From Beijerinckia sp. L45 (GTDB lineage: Bacteria; Pseudomonadota; Alphaproteobacteria; Rhizobiales; Beijerinckiaceae): 36,211 nt of DNA. The stretch is from the NCBI RefSeq assembly GCF_009765775.1, contig NZ_LMUU01000140.1, positions 3,775 to 39,985 of the forward strand. Reading direction: 5' to 3'. Shown one piece after another: positions 15,745-22,787 of this stretch. The position numbers were made by a program, and so were the translations under genes. Under the pieces are notes generated by a model, which searched no databases, was not told the DNA's origin, and worked only from the letters and a program-made list of their open reading frames with translations. Within the stretch, counting starts at the first letter, position 1. The number at the start of each line of letters is the position of its first letter.

Positions 15745-17079
15745 ATGAGCGCGGCCCAAACGACGGCACGCCAGCCGACGGTCCTCGATTTGGCCGACCA
15801 CGCAAAGGTTTCCCGGCAACGCGACGCGGTCTTCCGCGCGACCCTTACGCAGGTCGCTCCCGCCGTCTCGCGGCTGAATGCCCTTGCGACCCGTTTTGGC
15901 GCCTTGGCGGAAACGCTCGATACCGGCGACATGTTCGCGGCCAGCTGGAACCTCGGGCTGGTCGCCCAGGACATCCGCGTGATCGGCACGGGTCTGGCGG
16001 CCGAGAGCGCCTGCCTGCAGGGTCTCATCACGCAAAATCTCGTGCTGTCGCAGCGGATCGACCACGTCGCCGACGATGTCCGTCTCCTGGTGGCGATGGT
16101 CTCCAACGCCAAGGTGGAGATGGCCTCGATCGACGCGCCGGGCGAAAGCCTCGAAGGGTTCGGGCAGGCTTTGGAAAGTCTCGCGACCAAAGCCAAGAAT
16201 ACGTTGCAGCAGTATCAGGCCACGCATGCGATGCTGCTCGGCGAGCTGCGGAAGACCGCGAAGGCACATGATGCTTTCGAGCGCGCCCATCGGAGCAAGC
16301 TCGAAACGGCCTCGTGCGATATCGATGCAAGCGTGGCGACGTTTCGCTCGCGTCATAAGATCATCGCGGGTGCGGCCGCGAATGTAGCGAGCGCCGCGCG
16401 CGCAATCGGTGCAAAGCTCTCGGAACACCTGAACACACGGGCTCACAGCGGCGCTGGTGGATCCGACGATTTTGCGGCGCATCTGGCGCGGCTTGCATCC
16501 AGGGTCGGAGAGCTCGCCGATCCCAGGAATCCGCTGGTGGTGTCGCGCGGCGAAGTGGCCGCCTCGTTCCTCGGCGAGCTCGCTCCGAAGCTGAAAACAG
16601 CGGAAGCCCTGATCCAGGCGTGCCGACAGTCCCGCGTCGCGATCGACGCGACCGCCGTTTCCATCGTGTCGACCTTCGAAACTCTCGAAGCTCTCGCAGC
16701 GCAGGTGGCAGCCATGGTGATCGACATGACGATCATCGGCACCAACGCGATCGTCAAATCGTATCGCTTGGGGCAGCGCGGCGCCGGACTCAGCATCATC
16801 GCGCAGCACCTGCGCAGCCACGCGCTCAAGGTCGCCGAAGGGATCACCGTGCTGACGCCCGCGATGGCAAATGCGCGGAGCGCCGCCAGGGATTTTACCG
16901 CCGCGCTCGAAGGTCAGGATGCCGAGCGGATGGCGGCGCTGGCCGAGCGCACCGGCGAGGTCGTGGCCTCGTTCGCCCGTGTCGGCACACAGACGACCCA
17001 GGCGATGCAGCAGCTCGAGAGCGAAGCGGTCGGCATTGCCGATGTATTGCGGCGGGCGATCGCGAGGCTCAACACTTAA
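15745..17079 (+). CDS. Soluble helical protein with a degenerate chemoreceptor-like hairpin
   Basis: 444 residues, Ala-rich, almost wholly predicted helix, with no signal peptide or membrane segment. ATG 15745 is preferred; an upstream TTG at 15667 would add 26 residues but is no better supported. Residues about 324-365 resemble the signalling tip of methyl-accepting chemotaxis proteins: the pattern TNAIVKSYRLGQRGAGLS followed by IIAQHLRSHA parallels the MCP NAA-x-EA-R-G-x-GRGFAVVA-EVR segment, but the conserved acidic and NAA positions are changed. The function is unknown; it could be a cytoplasmic receptor relative or a structural protein. It stands alone, not near the che operon. The frame is clearly coding by length and codon pattern. 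Confidence 0.72.
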   Translation: MSAAQTTARQPTVLDLADHAKVSRQRDAVFRATLTQVAPAVSRLNALATRFGALAETLDTGDMFAASWNLGLVAQDIRVIGTGLAAESACLQGLITQNLVLSQRIDHVADDVRLLVAMVSNAKVEMASIDAPGESLEGFGQALESLATKAKNTLQQYQATHAMLLGELRKTAKAHDAFERAHRSKLETASCDIDASVATFRSRHKIIAGAAANVASAARAIGAKLSEHLNTRAHSGAGGSDDFAAHLARLASRVGELADPRNPLVVSRGEVAASFLGELAPKLKTAEALIQACRQSRVAIDATAVSIVSTFETLEALAAQVAAMVIDMTIIGTNAIVKSYRLGQRGAGLSIIAQHLRSHALKVAEGITVLTPAMANARSAARDFTAALEGQDAERMAALAERTGEVVASFARVGTQTTQAMQQLESEAVGIADVLRRAIARLNT

Positions 17080-17201
17080 CGGGCCACGTCCAGGCGTCAG
17101 CCGCCCCGAAGCTCAATATGTGCACCACTGCTTCGGTGGTATCCGCCCCCGACACCACGGCTCCAAATTGCCGTGAAAGGATTGCCGCGTCTCTCTAATA
17201 A

Positions 17202-17218
17202 GATACAGTGCGTGTATC
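17202..17218. promoter_or_regulatory. Dyad operator upstream of the RelB-like antitoxin
   Basis: GATACA (17202-17207) and TGTATC (17213-17218) form a perfect 6-bp dyad with a 5-bp spacer, ending 4 bp before the AAGGAGG ribosome site. Ribbon-helix-helix antitoxins bind such palindromes to repress their own operon, so this is probably the antitoxin operator. The TAATAAGAT just upstream could be the -10 region. Confidence 0.62.
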
Positions 17219-17234
17219 ATTAAAGGAGGCGCTT

Positions 17235-17726
17235 ATGCCTGCAATAGCACGCAAAGAGCCTGTTGGAGCGACGCAAAAATCGGCAGCGGTCTTGAAAAAG
17301 CGCGGTGCCCTTCCGAAGGCTGCGTCAAGTCTTGGCAAGGCTGCAGCCAGAGACGTTGCACCTGCCAAAGGAAAGCGACCGGTCGCGAACACCGATCGAA
17401 CGATACCCAAGAGAGTCGCGACCGCCGCACCGACGGCAAGCCGCAAGGCAGCCCCTACCGAAAACGCCTCAATGCTCCATGTTCGGGTCGCCGACCGCCT
17501 GAAGCAGGAGGCCACGAAAGTTCTGGAACAGATCGGGTTGACGCCGTCCGAGGCCGTGCGGCTTTTTCTGCATCGCATCGTCGTCGACCAGCGCTTACCA
17601 CTCGATCTCTGCGTCCCGAACGCTCAGACGCAAGCGGCCATCCTCGAAGCGCGCGCCCTCTCCGCCAAGCCTCGCCGGTTCAAGGCGGCGGACGATATGT
17701 TCAAGTCCCTTGAAAAAACCAGCTAG
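17235..17726 (+). CDS. RelB/DinJ-family antitoxin with Lys/Ala-rich N-terminal extension
   Basis: 163 residues. ATG 17235 is chosen because AAGGAGG lies at 17223-17229, five bases before it. Residues about 80-130 are the RelB/DinJ ribbon-helix-helix: the strand MLHVRVADRLKQEA, then EQIGLTPSEAVRLFLHRIV and RLPLDLCVPN, followed by the C-terminal toxin-binding tail with DDMFKSLEK. Residues 1-78 are unusual: about 80 residues rich in Lys, Ala and Pro with almost no acidic residues, resembling a histone-H1-like tail; usual DinJ proteins are about 85-100 residues and start at the strand. The gene overlaps the 5' end of the toxin frame by 17 bp and is preceded by a dyad operator. Confidence 0.85.
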   Translation: MPAIARKEPVGATQKSAAVLKKRGALPKAASSLGKAAARDVAPAKGKRPVANTDRTIPKRVATAAPTASRKAAPTENASMLHVRVADRLKQEATKVLEQIGLTPSEAVRLFLHRIVVDQRLPLDLCVPNAQTQAAILEARALSAKPRRFKAADDMFKSLEKTS

Positions 17727-18021
17727 CGCGAAGCGGACGTCGCTGCCGCGAGAATGCGAATACACGTCGACATTCCGGAAAGATTGAGACCGGCTGATCA
17801 GGTCCGGCCGATTCGACATGCCGCGGCTCAAGGAACTCATGCTGCTCCTGATCGCGAACAACGGTCCGCTTGATGCCGTGTGGAAGGACCATGAGCTTAA
17901 GGGGCAATGGCAGGACTGCCGGGACAGCCACGTCCACGGCGACTTTCTGCTTCTTTACAGGATTGATAGCAGCAAGGTGATTTTTGTCAGCGCAGGCACG
18001 CACGCGGACCTTTTCGATTAG
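17710..18021 (+). pseudogene. YafQ-type mRNA interferase toxin interrupted by a TGA codon
   Basis: Continuous reading from TTG 17710 gives KKPASAKRTSLPRECEY, then TSTFRKD, a TGA at 17785-17787, then DRLIRSGRFDMPRLKEL and the rest of a YafQ fold: DHELKGQWQDCRDSHVHGDFLLLYRI and the C-terminal AGTHADLF. In relatives the stop position is normally an aromatic residue, commonly Trp, so a single TGG to TGA change would explain it. Counting through the TGA the protein would be 103 residues, a normal toxin length. The remaining start at ATG 17818 would give 67 residues lacking the first strand and helix. Key toxin residues (His in DHEL, Asp in RDSH, the C-terminal His in THADLF) remain. An inactivated toxin with intact antitoxin is the simplest reading; sequencing error is possible. 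Confidence 0.82.
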
Positions 18022-18064
18022 ACACGCAACGCCGGACGATCTCGGAACATGCGTCGGGTCCGCC

Positions 18065-19489
18065 TCAGAGATACGGCATCATCAGCCGCACCGCGGCGTC
18101 GCGGAGCCGCACCGGCAGGCTGCGGGCGGCGATCGCATCGATCGTCAGGCGTTCGCCCCGGTGCGCCGTCACGAAGGTGCGCAACGCCTCGGCCAGCGGA
18201 CGATCGTAGACTTCCATGCACAGTTCGAAGTTCAACCGAAAACTGCGCATGTCCCAGTTGGCGCTGCCGATGAGGCTCCACTCGTCGTCGATCACCATCA
18301 CCTTGGAGTGGCGGAACGGCGAGGGTCCGAGCCAGACGTGGACGCCGTCGCGCATCATCGGACCGATGGCGGCCCGGGTCGCCCAGTCGACGAGACGATG
18401 GTTGCTCTTGTTGGGAATGACGACGTCGACGGCAATCCCGCGCACCGCTGCCATCGCCAGAGCGAGCAGCAGGTGATCGTCCGGCAAGAAATACGGCGTC
18501 ATGACGTGGATGCTTTTGCGCGCGCAGGCGATCGCCTGGAGCGCCGCAAACTCCATCTTTTCGACGTCGCGGTCCGGCCCCGACGTCACTACGCGGGCGG
18601 TGGCGTCGCCGGCCGGCGCGATCGTCGGAAACCAGATCTCGCCCTGCAGATCCTCGCCCATGACGAAGGACCAGTCGCTGGCGAAGGCGCTCATCAACTG
18701 GGCGACCGACGGCCCCTCGACGCGGAAATGCGTATCCTGCACGGGCTCCTTAGGCTTCAGCGCCAGCACGTTCTCGTCGGCGATATTCATCCCGCCGGTG
18801 AAACCGATGCGGCCGTCGACGACGAGAATCTTTTTGTGCGAGCGCAGGTTCAAAAGCGGCATCCGCCACGGCAGCGGCGAGTGCATGAAACGCCCGGCCG
18901 AGATGCCCGCGCGGCGCAGCTTGTGGTAGGCCGACGACATCACCCAGCCGCCGCCCACGCCGTCGATGATCACACAGACGGCGACCCCGCGGGCTTTTGC
19001 GGCCGTCAAGGCGTCGATGAAGCGCGTGCCGCTCTCGTCCGTGCGAAAGATATAGCTGGAGAGCGCGACGCTGACCTTAGCCTCAGCAATCGCGGCGAGC
19101 ATCGCCGGGTAGGCTTCGTCGCCGTTCTGGTAGATCGCGAACCCGTTGCCGGTCCGGGTGGAGCGCCCGGTGATCCGGCCCAGCGCGCTTTCGAGCGGCG
19201 CGAGGTGGTCGGTAACGCGCGATGCCGCGATATCGCCGGGTTTCGCGCGGCCCGTCCGCTGCACCTTGAGGCGATGCGCACGGCGCCGGACCCGGTTGAT
19301 GCCGAGCACGAAATAGAAGAAGCCGCCGAAGAACGGCGACAGCCACGCGAGGCCGATCCACCCGAGCGCCGACCCGACCTCCCGCTTATGCAGCAGGGCA
19401 TGAATCGTCACCCACGTGGCGATCACAAGGTGGAGGGGCAGCGCAACGAGTGCCCACGCGTGCCAAAAGAGTCCGAAAACCTGGGTCAA
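18065..19489 (-). CDS. cls: Cardiolipin synthase-type phospholipase D
   Basis: 474 residues. Bacterial Cls condenses phosphatidylglycerol to cardiolipin at the inner membrane. Two N-terminal membrane helices (about 8-30 and 40-62) are followed by two PLD catalytic motifs: HxKxxxxD at His218-Lys220-Asp225 (SHKKILVVDG) and at His394-Lys396-Asp401 (RHSKVMVIDD), the second ending in the expected GSANWDMRS. The start is TTG 19489; no in-frame ATG comes before the first motif region, so the weak codon is accepted. It is divergent from the dedA gene 120 bp away. Family membership is secure; substrate specificity within the PLD group is inferred from the ClsA-like architecture. Confidence 0.9.
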   Translation of the reverse strand: MTQVFGLFWHAWALVALPLHLVIATWVTIHALLHKREVGSALGWIGLAWLSPFFGGFFYFVLGINRVRRRAHRLKVQRTGRAKPGDIAASRVTDHLAPLESALGRITGRSTRTGNGFAIYQNGDEAYPAMLAAIAEAKVSVALSSYIFRTDESGTRFIDALTAAKARGVAVCVIIDGVGGGWVMSSAYHKLRRAGISAGRFMHSPLPWRMPLLNLRSHKKILVVDGRIGFTGGMNIADENVLALKPKEPVQDTHFRVEGPSVAQLMSAFASDWSFVMGEDLQGEIWFPTIAPAGDATARVVTSGPDRDVEKMEFAALQAIACARKSIHVMTPYFLPDDHLLLALAMAAVRGIAVDVVIPNKSNHRLVDWATRAAIGPMMRDGVHVWLGPSPFRHSKVMVIDDEWSLIGSANWDMRSFRLNFELCMEVYDRPLAEALRTFVTAHRGERLTIDAIAARSLPVRLRDAAVRLMMPYL

Positions 19490-19609
19490 CCGTTCGCCCC
19501 CGTATCTGCGGCAGCGTTAACAGGATGCTTGTGCCACGTGTAGGGGCCTGGCACTTTTTGCTGGCGGGATCGTTGGCCCTCTGAACATCGGGACCGAGCG
19601 AGGCCAAAC

Positions 19610-20266
19610 GTGCACATCTTCGATCCCGGGACGATCGGCCATCTGCTGTCGAGCTACGGCTATGCCGCGATCTTCATCCTGGTGATGCTGGAAAGCTCGG
19701 GAATCCCCCTTCCCGGCGAGACCATCCTGATCACCGCGTCGATCTACGCCAGCACCACTCACGGGCTCGACATCAGGGCGATCGTCGGATGCGCCGCGGC
19801 CGGTGCCATCTTGGGTGACAACATCGGGTTCTGGGTCGGCCGCGAATTCGGGCAGCGGCTGCTAACGCGCTGGGGGCCGGGCGTCGGGCTCGACGAACGC
19901 AAGCAGAAGCTTGGCCAATACCTCTTCGTGAAGTACGGCGGCGCAATCGTCTTCTTCGGCCGCTTCGTTGCGGTGCTGCGCGCCTTCGCGGCCCTGCTGG
20001 CCGGCGTCAACCGCCTCGCGCCCTGGCGTTTCCTGGTGTTTAACGCCGCCGGCGGAATTTTGTGGGCCAGCATTTTCGGCTTTGGCGGCTACCTGCTGGG
20101 CGAAGGCATCCACCGGATCGCGGGCCCCGTGGGATGGGCCGCGCTGGCCATCGCTTTGGTCGGGGCGATCCTGCTCTGGCGCTTCTTCAAGAAGCACGAG
20201 GAGCGGCTTCTCGCCGAGGCCGAGACCGCTATGGACCGCCAACCGGCGACTGCAAAGCCGATTTGA
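19610..20266 (+). CDS. DedA family membrane protein
   Basis: 218 residues from GTG 19610, with GCGAGG upstream. DedA (SNARE-associated/VTT) proteins are inner-membrane proteins, several now known as lipid scramblases or flippases for undecaprenyl phosphate or phospholipids. Features: the re-entrant loop with the acidic motif ESSGIPLPGET (28-38), GDNIGFWVGREFG, the FFGRFVAVLRAFAALLAGV segment with its conserved arginines, then two C-terminal membrane helices and a charged tail. It is a divergent neighbour of cls, so the two may share regulation in membrane lipid homeostasis. It ends 35 bp before the first arm of a repeat pair. Confidence 0.9.
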   Translation: MHIFDPGTIGHLLSSYGYAAIFILVMLESSGIPLPGETILITASIYASTTHGLDIRAIVGCAAAGAILGDNIGFWVGREFGQRLLTRWGPGVGLDERKQKLGQYLFVKYGGAIVFFGRFVAVLRAFAALLAGVNRLAPWRFLVFNAAGGILWASIFGFGGYLLGEGIHRIAGPVGWAALAIALVGAILLWRFFKKHEERLLAEAETAMDRQPATAKPI

Positions 20267-20301
20267 ACGCGATCAGCCATACGAGCCGCCGGGACGACAT
20301 C

Positions 20302-20417
20302 AGAGCATTTCCCACAAAAGTTGCAGACTTTTGTGATCGAAAAAATGCTCTAACTTTGTGAAAAGAGAGCGATTTCTGATCGCTTTGATGATCCCACCAA
20401 AGCGGAAAGCGCTCTAG
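20302..20417. repeat. Left arm of an inverted pair of ~117-bp AT-rich repeats
   Basis: This arm is the near-perfect reverse complement of 20740-20858. It folds on itself: AGAGCATTT (20302-20310) pairs with AAATGCTCT near 20344-20352, and inside it CACAAAAGT (20313-20321) pairs with ACTTTTGTG (20327-20335). The other half contains GCGATTTCTGATCGC and ends GCGCTCTAG. It lies at the 3' end of dedA, and its final CTA is the stop codon of the minus-strand mini-gene. It probably serves as a terminator or multicopy REP-like element. Confidence 0.85.
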
Positions 20418-20554
20418 TGGCCGTTGAAAAACCGCGGGTCGAACTCGCTTGTCTTCTTGCTCGCCAAAACGGTGAGTTTGTCGGCAACGACCTGGGCGAG
20501 AAGGACCTGGGCGCCGGTCACGGCGGTGAAAAGAAGGAGGCCTTCGATGATCAT
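20414..20554 (-). CDS. 46-residue single-membrane-helix mini-protein
   Basis: A short gene enclosed by the two repeat arms. ATG 20554 has GCAGGAGAA ending about 7 bases upstream (complement of roughly 20560-20568), a strong ribosome site. The product starts MIIEGLLLFTAVTGAQVLL, a hydrophobic helix of about 20 residues (2-24), continues with AQVVADKLTVLASKKTS and ends EFDPRFFNGH. No cysteine or signal-cleavage site is seen. Its TAG stop is supplied by the end of the repeat arm. Function unknown; it could be a small membrane regulator. No stop interrupts it, and the good ribosome site and clean helix support it as real, but conservation must be tested. Confidence 0.6.
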   Translation of the reverse strand: MIIEGLLLFTAVTGAQVLLAQVVADKLTVLASKKTSEFDPRFFNGH

Positions 20555-20739
20555 GACATTCTCCTGCATTTGGAACGGCATCCAAATCCGAGGGAACGGG
20601 GACTTCGACGCCTGATGGCGCGCTGAAATCGCTCAGCCACACCGCTTCCGATGGATTGGATATCGGCATGGCGAGGCCTCCGCGAAACCACCTTTGCCGC
20701 ATGCCAGGAATGCTTTGCGCACGCTTCGTGCTTCGTCCT

Positions 20740-20858
20740 CTAGAGCGCTTTCCGCTTTGGTGGGATCACCAAAGCGATCAGAAATCGCTCTCTTTTCAAA
20801 AAGTTAGAGCATTTTCTCGATCACAAAAGTCTGCAACTTTTGTGGAAAAAGGCTCTAG
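20740..20858. repeat. Right arm of the inverted repeat pair
   Basis: Reverse-complement copy of 20302-20417, with a few base differences and small indels, including the same CACAAAAGT/ACTTTTGTG hairpin. The arms are separated by 322 bp holding the mini-gene and its upstream region. The terminal CTAG supplies the TAG stop (20855-20857) of the MFS transporter, so the arm overlaps the 3' end of that gene. Between 20555 and 20739 I see only the mini-gene leader; no clear second gene. Confidence 0.85.
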
Positions 20859-22132
20859 CGCCGACCGATCGAGGCCAAGGCGACCAGGCTGGTGAGCGCT
20901 GCGATGGCCAGATAGACGCCGACGTAGGGCAAGCCGCCGCGATCGGCCAAGGCCTGCGCCAGGATCGGCGCGATGCCGCCGCCCAAAATGCCACCGACAT
21001 TAAAGGCAAGCGAGGCGCCGGTGTAACGCACCCGCGCGGGAAACAGGCCTGGCAGCCAGGCGCCCAAAGGGCCGTAGACGAAGCCCATAATCAGCAGGCA
21101 CAGCGAGAGGTAGAGCCCGATCACCAGCAGCGAGCCGCTGCCCAGCATCGGCGCCAGTCCCAAGCCCGCGACGATCGTCAGGGCGCAGCCCACCATCAGC
21201 ACGCGGCGCGGATTGGTGCGGTCCGACCAAATGCCCGCGGTGACGATGCCGACCGCAAGAAACAGGATCGCCCCAAGCTGCAGCGCGAGGAATGTCCGGC
21301 GATCGTAGTGCAGCGTGCCGGTGCCGTAGCCCAGGGCGAAGGCCGTCGCGAGGTAGAACAGCGCGAAGCAGGCGACGACCGCGAACGTGCCGCAGATCGT
21401 CTCGCGCGGGTAGTCGCGCAGCACTTCGACGACCGGCACGGCAGCCGGCGGCGCCTCGGCCAGCGCCGCCTTGAAGGCCGGCGTCTCGGTGATCTTGAGG
21501 CGAACCCAGAGGCCGACTGCCACGAGGATCGCGCTGAAGAGAAACGGCACACGCCAGCCCCAGCTCAGAAACTCCGCCGGCGTGAGCAGCATGCCGAGCA
21601 CGAGAAACAGGCCGTTGGCCGCTATGAAACCGACCGGGGCGCCGAGCTGCGGGGCCATGCCGTAGCGCGCGCGATAGCCCGGCGGCGCGTTCTCGACTGC
21701 GAGCAGCGCCGCGCCGCCCCACTCGCCGCCGAGGCCGAAGCCCTGGCCGAAGCGGAGGATGCAGAGCAGCAGCGGGGCCGCCCAGCCGACGCTTGCATAG
21801 GTCGGCAGCAGGCCGATCAGCACCGTCGAGGCGCCCATCAAGAGCAGCGACGCCACCAGGGTCGACTTGCGCCCGATGCGATCGCCGAAATGGCCGAAGA
21901 CCAACGCGCCGATGGGGCGCGCCACGAAAGCAATGCCGAAACTCGCATAGGCGGCCAGCAGCTGTGTCGAGGCCGACGCCGCGGAAAAGAACAGCGGCCC
22001 GAAGACCAGCGACGCCGCCGTCGCATAGACGTAGAAATCGTAGAATTCGACGGCAGTGCCGACGAGGCTGGCGGCGAGAATGCGCCGGGCCGACGCGCCG
22101 GCAAGCTTGGGTGTGATTACCGTAGTATCCAT
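20855..22132 (-). CDS. MFS transporter, metabolite:H+ symporter (MHS) type
   Basis: 425 residues from ATG 22132 (MDTTVITPKLAGASARRIL); a TTG at 22171 would add 13 residues. Twelve membrane segments are expected. Hallmarks of the MHS group (ProP/ShiA/KgtP relatives): the first helix ASLVGTAVEFYDFYVYATAA, the loop 2-3 motif GHFGDRIGRKSTL, and RFGQGFGLGGEWGGAALL in helix 4-5. These proteins import small carboxylates, osmolytes or shikimate with protons; the substrate cannot be told. The stop codon falls within the right repeat arm. It is 105 bp downstream of the DNA glycosylase on the same strand, an unlikely functional partner. Confidence 0.9.
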   Translation of the reverse strand: MDTTVITPKLAGASARRILAASLVGTAVEFYDFYVYATAASLVFGPLFFSAASASTQLLAAYASFGIAFVARPIGALVFGHFGDRIGRKSTLVASLLLMGASTVLIGLLPTYASVGWAAPLLLCILRFGQGFGLGGEWGGAALLAVENAPPGYRARYGMAPQLGAPVGFIAANGLFLVLGMLLTPAEFLSWGWRVPFLFSAILVAVGLWVRLKITETPAFKAALAEAPPAAVPVVEVLRDYPRETICGTFAVVACFALFYLATAFALGYGTGTLHYDRRTFLALQLGAILFLAVGIVTAGIWSDRTNPRRVLMVGCALTIVAGLGLAPMLGSGSLLVIGLYLSLCLLIMGFVYGPLGAWLPGLFPARVRYTGASLAFNVGGILGGGIAPILAQALADRGGLPYVGVYLAIAALTSLVALASIGRR

Positions 22133-22237
22133 GATGGTCGCGGCAATGCCGTCCTTGGGCGGGAACGTCAAGGCTTTATCGGCAGATGCAGGGGGAAGGC
22201 CGCCTCCCGCGCTTGCTTCGCTTGCAGGGACGGATGG

Positions 22238-22786
22238 CTAGCGCCGGACCGGGCGGCTGACGAATTTGGAGCCGGCAAGCGAGAATCGCCATGCCGTTTC
22301 GACGCCCCGGATGATGCCGATGCGGCGGTCGGCGACGACCGCGGCCGGCACCGTGCGCGGCACGACGGCGAACGGCGGTGCGTCCAGCGCCATGCCGTCG
22401 TGGGCTCCGGTGATGCCGAGGGCCCGGCACACCCGGCCGGGGCCCGCGCACAGCAGACGGTCATCACGGATGCCGCGATGCGCGCGCATGGTCTCGAGGC
22501 CCGCTGTCGGCTCGAGTGCCCGGATCAGCACCGCGGATCCCGGCAGGCAGACGATGTTGACGCACCAGTGCAGGCCATAGGAGCGGTAGACGTAGGCGCG
22601 GCCTGGCGGCCCGAACATGCTGGCGTTGCGCCGCGTCGGGCCGGCAAAACTATGCGACGCGGGATCAGCCTGGTCATAGGCCTCGGTCTCGACGATCAGG
22701 CCGCCGACGCCATCGACCAGCAGTGTGCAGCCGATAAGGTCGGCCGCGACCATGTCGGGCGTGCGAGCGAAGAAGCTCTCACTCAC
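22238..22786 (-). CDS. 3-methyladenine DNA glycosylase (AAG/MPG family)
   Basis: Excises alkylated purines such as 3-methyladenine and hypoxanthine, starting base-excision repair. 182 residues from GTG 22786, which begins one base after the stop of the upstream DUF4159 gene; the two are probably co-transcribed. Active-site signature VETEAY: Glu35 and Tyr37 correspond to human AAG Glu125 and Tyr127, and AYVYRSYGLHWCVNIV matches the base-flipping pocket segment. The SHSFAGPTRRNASMFGPPG piece is also typical of this fold (unrelated to AlkA). The protein appears complete. Confidence 0.93.
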   Translation of the reverse strand: MSESFFARTPDMVAADLIGCTLLVDGVGGLIVETEAYDQADPASHSFAGPTRRNASMFGPPGRAYVYRSYGLHWCVNIVCLPGSAVLIRALEPTAGLETMRAHRGIRDDRLLCAGPGRVCRALGITGAHDGMALDAPPFAVVPRTVPAAVVADRRIGIIRGVETAWRFSLAGSKFVSRPVRR

Positions 22787-22787
22787 C

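Noticed and set aside
17818-18021. Treating the 67-residue frame as a complete short toxin
   Set aside because: In-frame upstream sequence continues the YafQ alignment through the TGA, so the short frame is a truncated part rather than a natural start.
17984-19543. 519-codon plus-strand open frame antisense to the cardiolipin synthase
   Set aside because: The minus-strand protein has both HKD motifs; the plus-strand frame is the shadow.
20302-20858. CRISPR-like or prophage attachment site
   Set aside because: Only two copies in inverted orientation, no spacer periodicity, no cas or integrase gene near.
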